From a virus: a stretch of 32,275 nt of DNA. The stretch lies in the IMG/VR virus record IMGVR_UViG_3300003599_000006, positions 2,997-35,271 of that record; one strand, 5' to 3'. Position numbers and translations under genes: made by a program. The notes below the pieces were generated by a model. That model saw nothing but the letters and a program-made list of their open reading frames with translations. It was not told where the DNA came from and ran no database searches. Positions 14,422 to 22,258 of this stretch are shown piece after piece (within the stretch, counting starts at the first letter, position 1; every line of letters starts with the position of its first letter).

Positions 14422-15075
14422 CTAAATGATAGTTTTAGTCATTGGAAATATCTTTGTGATTGCTTTAGCACAAGCAAGAGCAACTTTTTGATGCTCTAAT
14501 TGTGTCCCGTTAGCACATCTCAATTCGATATAATGTAACCAACTCCTGATCGTACCATTCATATACATTCTTGAAACTGTATTACCTTCAGGAAGAATTG
14601 CTCTTGCTTGTTCCTTGGCAATGCCATTACTAATTGCCCAATCATAATTCTCTTTAACTAAACGAATCAACTCCTTCTGTCTTCTATCCCATTCACCACA
14701 CAACTCCCTATCTTCATTAGGAATAGAGTTTTGTCTATTCTTGGTGTCTTGTAATCGTGCATCACGAGTCACAAAAGCAAGATCAGTAGTAGGATCAGCA
14801 TATCTCTGAGAAAACTCTTGGAATGAAAATGATCTGTGTCTAAGAATTTGTCGTGCAATATCTCTTGTAGTTTCAATCTCAATACAAGCAGATACCATCT
14901 CAAGTGGACTCCAATGCTTGTTCTTGATAAGATAGTTAATAAGTTTTTCTGAGGTTTCATTATTCATTTGATTAGATGGATTAGAAACTCTGGCACAGAA
15001 TGCCACTAGATCTTGAATATCATTTAACCCAGAATCATCTACCGGTGTTGAATAACTAATTAATTTTACTCTCAT
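14422..15075 (-). CDS. thyX: Flavin-dependent thymidylate synthase ThyX
   Basis: A 217-residue protein with the ThyX signature R-H-R-S-F-S-F-Q-E-F-S-Q-R-Y at 79-92. It makes dTMP from dUMP with methylene-tetrahydrofolate and FAD. Length is normal for the family. Its ATG overlaps the stop of the gp41 helicase gene by a few bases, and dCMP deaminase lies 2.8 kb upstream in the same direction, so dUMP made by the deaminase can feed ThyX. T4 itself uses the unrelated Td enzyme; ThyX replaces it in several aquatic T4-like phages. Acts in the cytoplasm. Confidence 0.92.
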   Translation of the reverse strand: MRVKLISYSTPVDDSGLNDIQDLVAFCARVSNPSNQMNNETSEKLINYLIKNKHWSPLEMVSACIEIETTRDIARQILRHRSFSFQEFSQRYADPTTDLAFVTRDARLQDTKNRQNSIPNEDRELCGEWDRRQKELIRLVKENYDWAISNGIAKEQARAILPEGNTVSRMYMNGTIRSWLHYIELRCANGTQLEHQKVALACAKAITKIFPMTKTII

Positions 15076-16460
15076 ACTTTAAACCCCTTGAAATCGTTCA
15101 TTTTTTTATTTGCATAATTCGCTACTGGTGGTTCAGCAGGTGCTTGTCCCGAATCCATTATACCCTGTGCTGATTGCTCAACATCATATAACTTCATCTT
15201 TGCTTTATCTACCCCGACAATGAATCTCTTATTAAGATTAAGATCCGCATATCGGTTCTTCAATTGTTTCACTAGGATTTGATTTAATCCTTCTAGTTCT
15301 TCATTACTAATCAATGCAAACATTAAATCTGCTGTTGCTGGTAAACCAAATGATTCTGAAGTATCTGTAAGTTCTACATCAGAACTATTAAACCCTGAAC
15401 GTGTAACCTGTGTTGCAGAGATAATAGGTACATTAAATTCTACCGCTAAACCTCGAATCTCTTCAGCAATTGATTTGATTAATGTATAAGAGTTAACAGA
15501 ACCACCAATACCTTTCATTCTTGCCGAAGCACAAATATTAAGATAATCAATAAAAATGATATCAGGCATAAAGTTCTTTTTCAATTGCAACTCTTTTAAT
15601 AAAGACCTGAAATGCCCAACATGAGCAGAACCAGTTGGATACTGTTTGATCTTCAACATACCTTGGGATTTCTTAGAGATGCTATTAATCTTACTAGTGA
15701 ATGCTTCTTTTGATATATTCTTAATATCATCTAAGTCTGTATTCAAAAGGTTTGCATCAATACGTTCAGCAATCTTTTCTTCTGCCATTTCCATTGTAAT
15801 ATACAAGGCATTTTTACCTTGTGATATGATAGAACTTGCAACGTGACACATGAACAAACTTTTCCCAGTACCAGTACCCGCTAGAATGACATTTAAACTT
15901 TTCTTACTAAAACCACCCTTTGTGATTTGATTGAAGTAATCAAGGTCGATGGGTAATTTCTCTTCGGTTCTATGATAAAATTCGTAACGTTCATCTACAT
16001 CAGTGAAATAATCATGACCAATGTTTTGATCAAATCCGACTGACAAAGCATCTTGTAACAATTCTGGTAATGCATTTTTGGTTAACTCCTGATCTTTACC
16101 TTCAATGATAGAAATAGATTTCATGATAGCAAGATAGATTGCTCTATCCTGACACCATTTTTCTGTATGATCTAGTAACCAATCTATATCAGTTACTTCT
16201 TCTTTTCTTGATACTTCTGAAACTATTGTTATAACTTCATGGTACTGTGAATCCGATAGATTAGCACTATCTAATTCAATAGATAATGCTTCTCCGGAGG
16301 GCAGTTTATTGTACTTAGAAACAAAGTTTAGAATCTCTTGAAAGATAATGCCGTGATTTCCTTCAAAGTATTCCTTCTTTAAGAATGGGATAACCTTACG
16401 AGTAAAGTTATCATTATTAATCAGATTCCGTAAAATTATTGTCTGGATCTCTGTGTTCAT
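15072..16460 (-). CDS. 41: Replicative DNA helicase (T4 gp41, DnaB-type)
   Basis: A 462-residue protein. I use the ATG at 16458-16460 with AGGTGA upstream rather than a GTG four codons earlier. Walker A is A-G-T-G-T-G-K-S (194-201), Walker B F-I-D-Y-L-N, followed by S-A-T-Q-V-T-R and a Q-L-K-N-R block typical of the RecA-like ring of the DnaB family. The N-terminal I-L-R-N-L and R-K-V-I-P-F region matches gp41. It unwinds DNA ahead of the fork and drives primase. The start overlaps the previous gene (ending 16417) by 44 bases. Order uvsX, gene 40 position, gp41 is the T4 order. Confidence 0.92.
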   Translation of the reverse strand: MNTEIQTIILRNLINNDNFTRKVIPFLKKEYFEGNHGIIFQEILNFVSKYNKLPSGEALSIELDSANLSDSQYHEVITIVSEVSRKEEVTDIDWLLDHTEKWCQDRAIYLAIMKSISIIEGKDQELTKNALPELLQDALSVGFDQNIGHDYFTDVDERYEFYHRTEEKLPIDLDYFNQITKGGFSKKSLNVILAGTGTGKSLFMCHVASSIISQGKNALYITMEMAEEKIAERIDANLLNTDLDDIKNISKEAFTSKINSISKKSQGMLKIKQYPTGSAHVGHFRSLLKELQLKKNFMPDIIFIDYLNICASARMKGIGGSVNSYTLIKSIAEEIRGLAVEFNVPIISATQVTRSGFNSSDVELTDTSESFGLPATADLMFALISNEELEGLNQILVKQLKNRYADLNLNKRFIVGVDKAKMKLYDVEQSAQGIMDSGQAPAEPPVANYANKKMNDFKGFKV

Positions 16461-16785
16461 GTTTTGTATCACCTATTTTATAATTTCCGTCAGTAAAAGC
16501 ACTATCTAATACAAAACTTAATATGTCACCCACATAATTATTAAAATCTATATCGGATTCAAGATCCACAGTATCTAAACCGGATGGAACATAGTTAATA
16601 GCATATTCAAACTTTAAAGTTGCTTTGGCATCTTTATCCAAAGGTTCTGTAAAAGAAATAGCACCATAACTTAATACTACACCGGTGTATTGACCAGATA
16701 GAAGTTTAAATGAATCATATTCAGCATCTTCAATGTAAGATATTTGTTCAAAATCATATTCTGTAATATTATTATTATACATCAT
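16417..16785 (-). CDS. Conserved protein at the T4 gene 40 position
   Basis: A 122-residue acidic protein between uvsX and gp41. I start at the ATG at 16783-16785, placed after a strong GGAGG; a second ATG follows directly. An upstream extension would run into uvsX. The body holds Y-T-G-V-V-L-S-Y-G and a D-I-D-F-N-N-Y-V-G-D-I-L block, a pattern often seen in this position of T4-like phages, where it is annotated as head-vertex assembly chaperone. Sequence similarity to T4 gp40 is not evident to me, so the role rests on synteny. It overlaps uvsX by 11 bases and gp41 by 44. Confidence 0.6.
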   Translation of the reverse strand: MMYNNNITEYDFEQISYIEDAEYDSFKLLSGQYTGVVLSYGAISFTEPLDKDAKATLKFEYAINYVPSGLDTVDLESDIDFNNYVGDILSFVLDSAFTDGNYKIGDTKHEHRDPDNNFTESD

Positions 16786-17842
16786 TTTCCTCCGTTTGTA
16801 AAGCAGTAATATCAATATCACCTAAAATAGATTTATAACCAATAGTGAAATGACTCTTAACGAATGCAGAGAAATCCGTTTCTTCTAATATAGATTTCCA
16901 GAAACCTTCGTTCATTGTATCTTTTTCTCTTACCTTCGGATCAAGCAACTCTCCAGTAGATTTATCAACTTTACAATACCAACCATTGGAAGGCTTACCA
17001 ACATAATTGCCAGCCAGAGCAATATCAAGCAACCCAGAGTAACGCTGTATACCGCCTTCCCAAGAAACTGTAATAGGAATTTTTGACTTCTCTTTAACAT
17101 ATCGTGATTTCTCTACGTTGATTATGAAATGATACCCTTGTATTTCTGTGCCTTTCTTATCTTGTTGTCTACCAATAATCCATACGTTATCCGCACTGTA
17201 CATTACACCTGTACCACCTGATACAACTGGTTTTGAATACATTTCAAGAGTTTGATATGTATGATTCACGGCAATCATTGGAATATCTTTCATTGTCAGA
17301 TAAGGAGTTGACATACGAAATAGACCTTTCAATGCTTTTGCTCTTGACATATCAGCGACTGCTTTTTCATTTAAGGCATCATCAAGTTCTTTCTTAGATG
17401 CTAAGTTACCAAGTGAATCAATTACAACAACAACTTTATCTTCTCTTGTAATCATTTCTAACTGATTGATTAGATCAAACTTCAACTCTTCTACGTTAGT
17501 AATGGGTGTATGTAAAACTCTTGAAGTATCAATATCGAATGATTGAAAATATGATTGTGGTGAACCAAACTCTGAATCATAGAACAACATAACAGCATCA
17601 GGGTATTTCTTTAGATAAGCAGATGCCATTACTAACCCAAAACTTGTTTTGAAATGTTTAGATGGTCCTGCTAATACCGTTAATCCTGGAGTCAAACCAC
17701 CTTCAAGTGACCCAGATAATGCAACGTTGATCATTGGTACATCAGTTGGAATCATATCCTTATCAGTAAATAACTTTGATTTTGATAATACTTCTGTAGA
17801 TTTTAGTTTAGAATTCTTTTTTAGTTTGTCCATGATAGACAT
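16775..17842 (-). CDS. uvsX: Recombinase UvsX (RecA-like)
   Basis: A 355-residue protein from the ATG at 17840-17842 behind GAGGTG. Walker A is A-G-P-S-K-H-F-K-T (58-66), the UvsX-specific form of the P-loop (T4 has G-P-S-K-S-F-K-S), and V-V-V-I-D-S-L-G-N is the Walker B region. V-N-H-T-Y-Q-T and V-S-G-G-T-G loop motifs are also present. UvsX forms filaments on single-strand DNA and drives strand exchange and recombination-dependent replication. It has a promoter at 17879-17907. Confidence 0.95.
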   Translation of the reverse strand: MSIMDKLKKNSKLKSTEVLSKSKLFTDKDMIPTDVPMINVALSGSLEGGLTPGLTVLAGPSKHFKTSFGLVMASAYLKKYPDAVMLFYDSEFGSPQSYFQSFDIDTSRVLHTPITNVEELKFDLINQLEMITREDKVVVVIDSLGNLASKKELDDALNEKAVADMSRAKALKGLFRMSTPYLTMKDIPMIAVNHTYQTLEMYSKPVVSGGTGVMYSADNVWIIGRQQDKKGTEIQGYHFIINVEKSRYVKEKSKIPITVSWEGGIQRYSGLLDIALAGNYVGKPSNGWYCKVDKSTGELLDPKVREKDTMNEGFWKSILEETDFSAFVKSHFTIGYKSILGDIDITALQTEENDV

Positions 17843-17878
17843 ACACTTCACCTCTTTATTTAATTAATAATAAGATTT

Positions 17879-17907
17879 ATTATAACACACTTTCGATTAA
17901 AAATCAA
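17879..17907 (-). promoter_or_regulatory. Promoter of uvsX
   Basis: TTGATT (17902-17907), 17-base spacer, TATAAT (17879-17884) on the minus strand; the -35 overlaps the 3' end of the dCMP deaminase gene. Confidence 0.7.
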
Positions 17908-18334
17908 CAGTTTTATAATTCACTCCTGCCTCATCAAACATACGTTTAGACCAAGACCATTCTTCATCCCAATTAGTAGGAGTATCCTTATATAACATAA
18001 CAACATTCTTTATGCCTACTTGAATAACACCTTTAGCACAACTAGAACAAACAGGTAATCCATAAACATATAAAGTAGCACCATCCAAAGATGTTCCAGT
18101 AAAAGATGCATTGAATATACAATTCATTTCTGCATGAACCACCATTTTATATTTAACTTCTCGGTTATCATAGTTCTCTGGGTTATCATTAACTCCTCTC
18201 GGAAATCCATTATATCCCTGAGCAAGAACTTGACCTTTAGATCCAATCACAACCGCACCGATTTGTTTAGACGGATCTTTGCTCCAAGTAGAAACCTCTT
18301 TTGCTAATTTAATATATCGTTTATCCCATTTCAT
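17897..18334 (-). CDS. cd: dCMP deaminase
   Basis: A 145-residue zinc deaminase. H67-A-E69 supplies the zinc-bound His and the proton-shuttling Glu, and P-V-C96-S-S-C99 the two zinc Cys ligands, the exact order of the dCMP deaminase family. It converts dCMP to dUMP, feeding ThyX (14422-15075). The G-Y-N-G-F-P-R block near 40-46 is typical of dCMP deaminases. It follows the primase-like gene by 11 bases and its end overlaps the uvsX promoter. Cytoplasmic. Confident by motifs. Confidence 0.93.
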   Translation of the reverse strand: MKWDKRYIKLAKEVSTWSKDPSKQIGAVVIGSKGQVLAQGYNGFPRGVNDNPENYDNREVKYKMVVHAEMNCIFNASFTGTSLDGATLYVYGLPVCSSCAKGVIQVGIKNVVMLYKDTPTNWDEEWSWSKRMFDEAGVNYKTVDF

Positions 18335-18345
18335 TCATTCACCTT

Positions 18346-19272
18346 TTACATATTTTTATAAATAAATTCTATTGCACCTTCTGCTTCTTTATTAAGTGGT
18401 CTATTACCATACCATCCACCAGTTTCCACATCTAATTCTTTACATAATTCTGCAATTTCCATTGCTGTTATTGGATACTTCTGTTTCACTGCATTACCCG
18501 CAGTTGATACCATAATCTGATACATTTTATGATACCACCCAGTAGAACTAATTGTCCTATATTCAGCAACTAATTTCTTATTGATAAATGGACAATTTCT
18601 ATATGAATTCCATGATATAGTTCTATTATCCATTTGATCCTTTCTATGTTGTAAAATCATCTCCTGCATACTACTTGGCAATCTATCAAAGAAGTTATTA
18701 CCCTTTGGTACAAGTGTAGGATGTTTATCTATTAAAGCATAAGGATCAATATACTGACCAACATTAGTAAATATAAAGTTATTAGCATTTTTATAATCAG
18801 CAGGTACATAATACATTCTAGACAGATCTTTAGTTTGTCTATCTCCAATAGATTCCAATTCACTATTCAACGCATACCAAAATGCTTTTATCTTTGATGC
18901 TTCTACATGACATTTCAAAGGGAATATCAATCTAAACTTTGGAAACTCCTTTGTAGATGATGCTGTAGAATAACACACATAATACCAATCACCATACTTT
19001 TTTGCTAAGGTTTCTTTTAGATCACCTTCAATTTGATGATCATCAACATCTACTGCTGCCCAACCACACCAAGATATAACAGAATCATTCTTTCTGGTTG
19101 TATCTTTTTTAAATGAAGCAGGTGAAATCAATGGTGCATTTCTTTTACCTACTCTAGGGATATTTGATAACTTATATAAGAACTTCTCGAACTCTGGGAA
19201 GTCAGAGAAGTTCATTACCTTGTCAGTTTTGTTGTCGAAAATTGATTTAAATAAAGTTAGGGATAATGCCAT
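18346..19272 (-). CDS. AEP-type (prim-pol-like) primase candidate
   Basis: A 308-residue protein. I prefer the ATG at 19270-19272, preceded by AAGGA, to one four codons upstream. A-A-V-D-V-D-D-H (73-80) matches the metal-binding motif h-D-h-D of archaeo-eukaryotic primases, Y-S-T-A-S-S follows, then P-K-F-R-L-I-F-P-L with an Arg near 114, and S-R-M-Y-Y-V-P, an order seen in phage and plasmid primases of this superfamily. There is no Toprim or zinc finger, so this is unlike T4 gp61 (DnaG-type). It starts inside the 3' end of the MazG-like gene. The likely role is primer synthesis for gp41-driven replication, or a prim-pol activity. Confidence 0.6.
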   Translation of the reverse strand: MALSLTLFKSIFDNKTDKVMNFSDFPEFEKFLYKLSNIPRVGKRNAPLISPASFKKDTTRKNDSVISWCGWAAVDVDDHQIEGDLKETLAKKYGDWYYVCYSTASSTKEFPKFRLIFPLKCHVEASKIKAFWYALNSELESIGDRQTKDLSRMYYVPADYKNANNFIFTNVGQYIDPYALIDKHPTLVPKGNNFFDRLPSSMQEMILQHRKDQMDNRTISWNSYRNCPFINKKLVAEYRTISSTGWYHKMYQIMVSTAGNAVKQKYPITAMEIAELCKELDVETGGWYGNRPLNKEAEGAIEFIYKNM

Positions 19273-19675
19273 GATTTCCTTCATGTGTGGGTGAAACCCA
19301 ATTTTCAGGTTTGACCATATCAGGTAAATTTAATGGGTTGTATCTTGTAGGATTGACACCAGGAAGTTTAGTCATATTAGCATTATATACTTTATCCCAT
19401 GCTACATTAGCATCAACACCCATAGTATCTAAAGTAACAAATGCAAACACCAAAGTATCAATAAGAGCATCAACAACTTCTTCAGCATCTCTAGTATTGA
19501 TTGCTGTGTATAGTTCATCAACTTCTTCTTGAATTTGTGTTTGTCTAAACTTTAAATATTCATTCATAATTGATTTGAAGTGTGTAGGATCACCTGCCAT
19601 TTTATCAGCAACCCATGTATCCACACCAAACTTCTTATGCATATCTTTAATATCTTGAACCAAATCTTTACTCAT
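19247..19675 (-). CDS. MazG-like nucleotide pyrophosphohydrolase
   Basis: A 142-residue protein from the ATG at 19673-19675 with GGAG upstream. The helical core carries E50-E51-V-D-E54, the E-E-x-x-E metal-binding motif, and D69-A-L-I-D73, the second metal motif, the order of the MazG/all-alpha NTP pyrophosphatase superfamily. Such enzymes hydrolyse dNTPs or (p)ppGpp-like nucleotides. The C-terminal 40 residues (V-N-P-T-R-Y-N-P-L-N-L-P) are an extension. The neighbours are nucleotide metabolism genes, fitting a role in the dNTP pool. It overlaps both adjacent genes slightly. Confidence 0.7.
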   Translation of the reverse strand: MSKDLVQDIKDMHKKFGVDTWVADKMAGDPTHFKSIMNEYLKFRQTQIQEEVDELYTAINTRDAEEVVDALIDTLVFAFVTLDTMGVDANVAWDKVYNANMTKLPGVNPTRYNPLNLPDMVKPENWVSPTHEGNHGIIPNFI

Positions 19676-19805
19676 TACCACTCTCCACTCTAGTCATACC
19701 CAATAAGACACGAGCATCATCTCGTATCTCTGCTGTTACTGCTAAACCATACATATCAGGGTTTAATAGATTTCTTAAAAATCTTTCAACTTGTTCATCC
19801 AACAT
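19668..19805 (-). CDS. Small hypothetical protein (45 residues)
   Basis: A short frame from ATG 19803-19805 with a strong GGAGG six bases before it to TAA 19668-19670. It begins MLDEQVERFLRNLLN, an amphipathic helix. Its end overlaps the ATG of the MazG-like gene by eight bases, a compact phage arrangement that supports reality. No function known. Confidence 0.6.
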   Translation of the reverse strand: MLDEQVERFLRNLLNPDMYGLAVTAEIRDDARVLLGMTRVESGNE

Positions 19806-19819
19806 AATATCCTCCACTC

Positions 19820-19927
19820 TCAAAACATTAACTTTAAGTTAAATCTAAGTATAATCCCAGATAGAACAAACCAAATGAACATAAGTTCATGCTCAAATGT
19901 TATTTCTATTTTACCATTGATTCCCAT
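19820..19927 (-). CDS. Possible small membrane peptide (35 residues)
   Basis: A frame from ATG 19925-19927 to TGA 19820-19822, containing one hydrophobic segment (M-F-I-W-F-V-L-S-G-I-I-L). No clear ribosome site precedes it, so it may be chance. It fills the gap between two real genes. Confidence 0.3.
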   Translation of the reverse strand: MGINGKIEITFEHELMFIWFVLSGIILRFNLKLMF

Positions 19928-19932
19928 TTTAA

Positions 19933-20172
19933 TCAACATAAATCTACATAATATAGTCCATAAACTAGACCACCGATGCCAACTAATACCATTACACCAT
20001 TAGTTACTATCATTGCGGGTTCTTTCCATCTGATAGAAACAATTAACCATAAGATACCACCACACACCAAGATAAGCGGACCAAGTGGATAATAACCCAT
20101 AGAATTGAATGCTGTACCAATAACCAAAATTACTGTAGCACACCATTTCAGATAAAAATTCAAATCATACAT
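19933..20172 (-). CDS. Small integral membrane protein
   Basis: A 79-residue protein with about three membrane-spanning segments (near 10-25, 31-47 and 53-73), short charged connectors (K-W near 10, R-W-K-E between the last two) and the pattern W-C-A-T-V-I-L-V-I-G-T and A-M-I-V-T-N-G. Similar small membrane proteins are frequent in aquatic phages; function unknown. It is the first gene behind the promoter at 20202-20230 and probably leads the operon with the 35- and 45-residue genes, MazG-like and primase-like genes. Confidence 0.65.
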   Translation of the reverse strand: MYDLNFYLKWCATVILVIGTAFNSMGYYPLGPLILVCGGILWLIVSIRWKEPAMIVTNGVMVLVGIGGLVYGLYYVDLC

Positions 20173-20201
20173 AACAAACTCCTTTACTCAATTTATACTT
20201 A

Positions 20202-20230
20202 ATTATACTATAAGATGACCTTGTTGTCAA
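20202..20230 (-). promoter_or_regulatory. Early promoter of the nucleotide-metabolism/primase operon
   Basis: TTGACA (20225-20230), 17-base spacer, TATAAT (20202-20207) on the minus strand; perfect hexamers. Confidence 0.85.
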
Positions 20231-20247
20231 CTCTTTTTATTATTATA

Positions 20248-20269
20248 ACACACACACACATATATATAT
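20248..20269. repeat. (AC)n(AT)n dinucleotide tract
   Basis: About six AC units run directly into about four to five TA units between the divergent early (minus) and late (plus) promoters. The tract is likely to melt or bend easily. Confidence 0.85.
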
Positions 20270-20288
20270 CTTTATCAAGATTCTGCCT

Positions 20289-20296
20289 TATAAATA
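20289..20296 (+). promoter_or_regulatory. T4-type late promoter for plus-strand island
   Basis: Plus-strand TATAAATA lies 42 bases before the ATG of the DUF1353-like gene; exact match to the T4 late box. Confidence 0.75.
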
Positions 20297-20338
20297 GGTA
20301 TTAGACCCAGATTGGGAAATAACTATGGAGAATATAAT

Positions 20339-20848
20339 ATGAGTAAAAAACGACTAATGACTTTTGAATATGACAATATGCCAATCATGAGTCCTGTGAT
20401 TATAGACACAAAGGGTCACGGATTAATTAGAGCACTTTTGTGTTGGGTAATCACATCAAGAAAGTGGAAGATAGAAGATGATTGGTTATATTATATTGAT
20501 GGTGTGCAACATGTAGTAGAATCAGGATTTGTGTTTGATGGTGCTTCTGTCCCTAAGTATTTTAGAAGTTGGTTATCTCCTATGGGTATTCTACTCATTC
20601 CTGGATTAGTGCATGACTGGGGTTATTACTATGCTAGTTTAACTGTTGTAGGTGTTGATAGTGAACCTAATGTTAATGTAGACAAGACTCAAAAAGAAAT
20701 GGATATTATATTCAGGGACATTGCAATTCAAGTAAATGGGTTTCGTTACATCAACAAGGTTGCATATTATGTGCTAAGATTATGTGGTTTCTTTGCATGG
20801 AATGGTCATCGTAGAAGAGAAAAGAAAGAGTTAGATCAGGAATCATAG
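20339..20848 (+). CDS. DUF1353-like phage protein
   Basis: A 169-residue plus-strand protein from the ATG at 20339-20341, with GGAG eight bases upstream; an in-frame TTG at 20312 would put the ribosome site inside the gene. The core F-V-F-D-G-A-S-V-P-K-Y-F (about 63-74), L-V-H-D-W-G-Y-Y-Y and, later, I-F-R-D-I-A match the DUF1353 pattern (F-x-x-D-x-A-S-V-P ... H-D ... F). The biochemical role of this family is unknown. A basic tail (R-R-R-E-K-K) ends the protein. It is followed by the EF-hand membrane protein, and both are behind a late promoter. Confidence 0.75.
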   Translation: MSKKRLMTFEYDNMPIMSPVIIDTKGHGLIRALLCWVITSRKWKIEDDWLYYIDGVQHVVESGFVFDGASVPKYFRSWLSPMGILLIPGLVHDWGYYYASLTVVGVDSEPNVNVDKTQKEMDIIFRDIAIQVNGFRYINKVAYYVLRLCGFFAWNGHRRREKKELDQES

Positions 20849-20881
20849 ATCCATATATAACTCATAAAATGGAATAATTAA

Positions 20882-21208
20882 ATGGCACATAAAGTATTAC
20901 AAGAAGATTCAACATATAATCAGTTTGATGGTGATGGTGATGGGATTATAAGTGATGAAGAAATGTCAAGAGCTGCGTTAATGAAGAAGATTGAGAATGA
21001 AGATAAGAAACAAGATGCTCAAAGAAATATGGCATGGTTTGCTTTGTTTGGAATGTTGTTATATCCGTTTGCGGTTGTTCTTGCTGACTTTGTTAACTTG
21101 AAGTCAGCAAGTAAGACATTAGGTGATATGGCACCAACATATTTTGTATCAGTTGCTGCTATTGTTATGGCATTCTATGGTACACAAGCATTTATATCTA
21201 AGAAGTAA
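20882..21208 (+). CDS. EF-hand membrane protein (holin candidate)
   Basis: A 108-residue protein. D16-G-D-G-D-G-I-I-S-D-E-E27 is a perfect 12-residue EF-hand calcium loop (D-x-D-x-D-G-x-I-x-x-x-E). A charged helix follows, then two membrane segments (about 48-70 and 83-103) with the chain ending in S-K-K. The architecture, cytosolic or periplasmic EF-hand plus two helices, recurs in aquatic phages without known function. Size and topology suit a holin, but no lysis neighbour other than the DUF1353-like gene is adjacent. Calcium-binding is a prediction; two transmembrane helices are read by eye. Confidence 0.75.
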   Translation: MAHKVLQEDSTYNQFDGDGDGIISDEEMSRAALMKKIENEDKKQDAQRNMAWFALFGMLLYPFAVVLADFVNLKSASKTLGDMAPTYFVSVAAIVMAFYGTQAFISKK

Positions 21209-21212
21209 CTAA

Positions 21213-21256
21213 AATACTTTACTTTTTATGGTGTTATGCCTGAAAAGTAAAGTATT
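21213..21256. terminator. Long inverted repeat between convergent genes
   Basis: Perfect 14-base arms (21213-21226 and 21243-21256) separated by 16 bases lie directly after the plus-strand stop at 21208. Probably a terminator of the plus-strand island; a T-rich 3' flank is weak. Confidence 0.6.
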
Positions 21257-21257
21257 C

Positions 21258-21284
21258 CATCTACCAAGTAATCCTTGGTAGATG
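21258..21284. terminator. Second inverted repeat, tandem with the first
   Basis: Perfect 11-base arms (21258-21268 and 21274-21284) around a five-base loop, between convergent genes. Likely back-up or minus-strand terminator. Confidence 0.6.
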
Positions 21285-21324
21285 CTAGTAATCATATGTT
21301 TGTGACATTAACATTTTGTTATTT

Positions 21325-21540
21325 TCATATCCAACCCTCTTGTTCGATGTCGAACCAGTAGCAGCCAAAAGATTCATCGACTGTCTCCATATTCATTAGT
21401 CGTTCTGCTTGTTCCTCAGTTATGTTGATGTTTGTCTTTTGTAGCAACACCTCTTTAGTCGGCATCTTTGACCAGATTCCTATGACAACATTAGTGCGGT
21501 CATAATTATCGTCTTCGGTATATAAGCAGTAAAGGTTCAT
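21325..21540 (-). CDS. Small hypothetical early protein
   Basis: A 71-residue protein from ATG 21538-21540, which I prefer over an upstream ATG that lies in the promoter repeat. It begins MNLYCLYTEDDNYDRT and contains V-V-I-G-I-W-S-K-M-P and E-E-Q-A-E-R-L-M; it is acidic and globular. No family recognised. It has its own promoter at 21575-21603 and faces the plus-strand island tail-to-tail. Confidence 0.6.
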   Translation of the reverse strand: MNLYCLYTEDDNYDRTNVVIGIWSKMPTKEVLLQKTNINITEEQAERLMNMETVDESFGCYWFDIEQEGWI

Positions 21541-21613
21541 AATATATTTCTCTAATTTCTCAAAAGTATGACTCATTATCCCATGTATCGACTTCCATGT
21601 CAACACTTATTTT
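21538..21613 (-). repeat. 76-bp early-promoter repeat, copy 3
   Basis: Nearly identical to copy 1 (11451-11526), about five mismatches; same distance from -35 to ATG. Confidence 0.85.
21575..21603 (-). promoter_or_regulatory. Early promoter of the 71-residue gene
   Basis: TTGACA (21598-21603), 17-base spacer, GATAAT (21575-21580), minus strand. Confidence 0.85.
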
Positions 21614-21616
21614 AAA

Positions 21617-22258
21617 TTAATCCCACAATGAAGAGTAATATTTACCGAACAACCTAAATCCGTTTTGGATTCTATCCTTGTATTTGTTGATTCCATCCCA
21701 ATCATACTCCAAGGTGTGTTTGGGTCCATGATCTAATATTTTAAGCGTAGAACCATCATACGTTTCATCAGTATCAACCCAAACATAGTCAGCGACACCA
21801 GTTGTAAATTGCCCCATCCAATCATCTTCATCTAGTTTAGATCCAAAAGCAAATATCATTTCATCAAGACACCATTCCCACCGTTCAAAGAAGAACTCAT
21901 CGGTATCCCATGCATCATTACACCTAGGAGCATTCATAGATTTCAATCTATCAGGAACGTCACACTCATCAACTGCCGGTGCTCCATGATGGTTATCTTT
22001 GAGTTTAACCAACATAGGATAAATAATCTTTGCTAACGTATAATCAGCAGACCACACATCATGATCATCTATCTTGATATATTCTATTTCAGGATGAATG
22101 AAATCTAACACAGATTTTAACCCATTACAAGTTGCTGTTAAGATTTTTGGTGGTTCATCCTCGAATGCATCATAATCCTTTCTCCAGAAGAAGAACTTCT
22201 CCTTTATTGTATAAGGAGAAATCCAATGATTTCTAGGTTTCCCCATAAATACTTTCAT
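21617..22258 (-). CDS. Conserved phage protein of unknown function (W-S-x-D-x-T-L-A family)
   Basis: A 213-residue protein rich in Trp and Asp. The block V-W-S-A-D-Y-T-L-A-K-I-I-Y-P-M-L (68-83) followed by H-H-G-A-P-A-V-D-E-C-D-V-P (89-101) and W-D-T-D-E-F-F-F-E-R-W-E-W (117-129) is a pattern I remember as common in phage genomes of aquatic bacteria, always as hypothetical. It seems soluble and acidic. Its start overlaps the 53-residue AbrB-like gene by ATGA. No role can be assigned; the many conserved Asp/His/Trp suggest an enzyme or metal site. Confidence 0.7.
   Translation of the reverse strand: MKVFMGKPRNHWISPYTIKEKFFFWRKDYDAFEDEPPKILTATCNGLKSVLDFIHPEIEYIKIDDHDVWSADYTLAKIIYPMLVKLKDNHHGAPAVDECDVPDRLKSMNAPRCNDAWDTDEFFFERWEWCLDEMIFAFGSKLDEDDWMGQFTTGVADYVWVDTDETYDGSTLKILDHGPKHTLEYDWDGINKYKDRIQNGFRLFGKYYSSLWD

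Noticed and set aside
18357-18364. Plus-strand TATAAATA at the end of the primase-like gene
   Set aside because: It would drive antisense RNA and no plus-strand gene follows; likely chance in AT-rich DNA.
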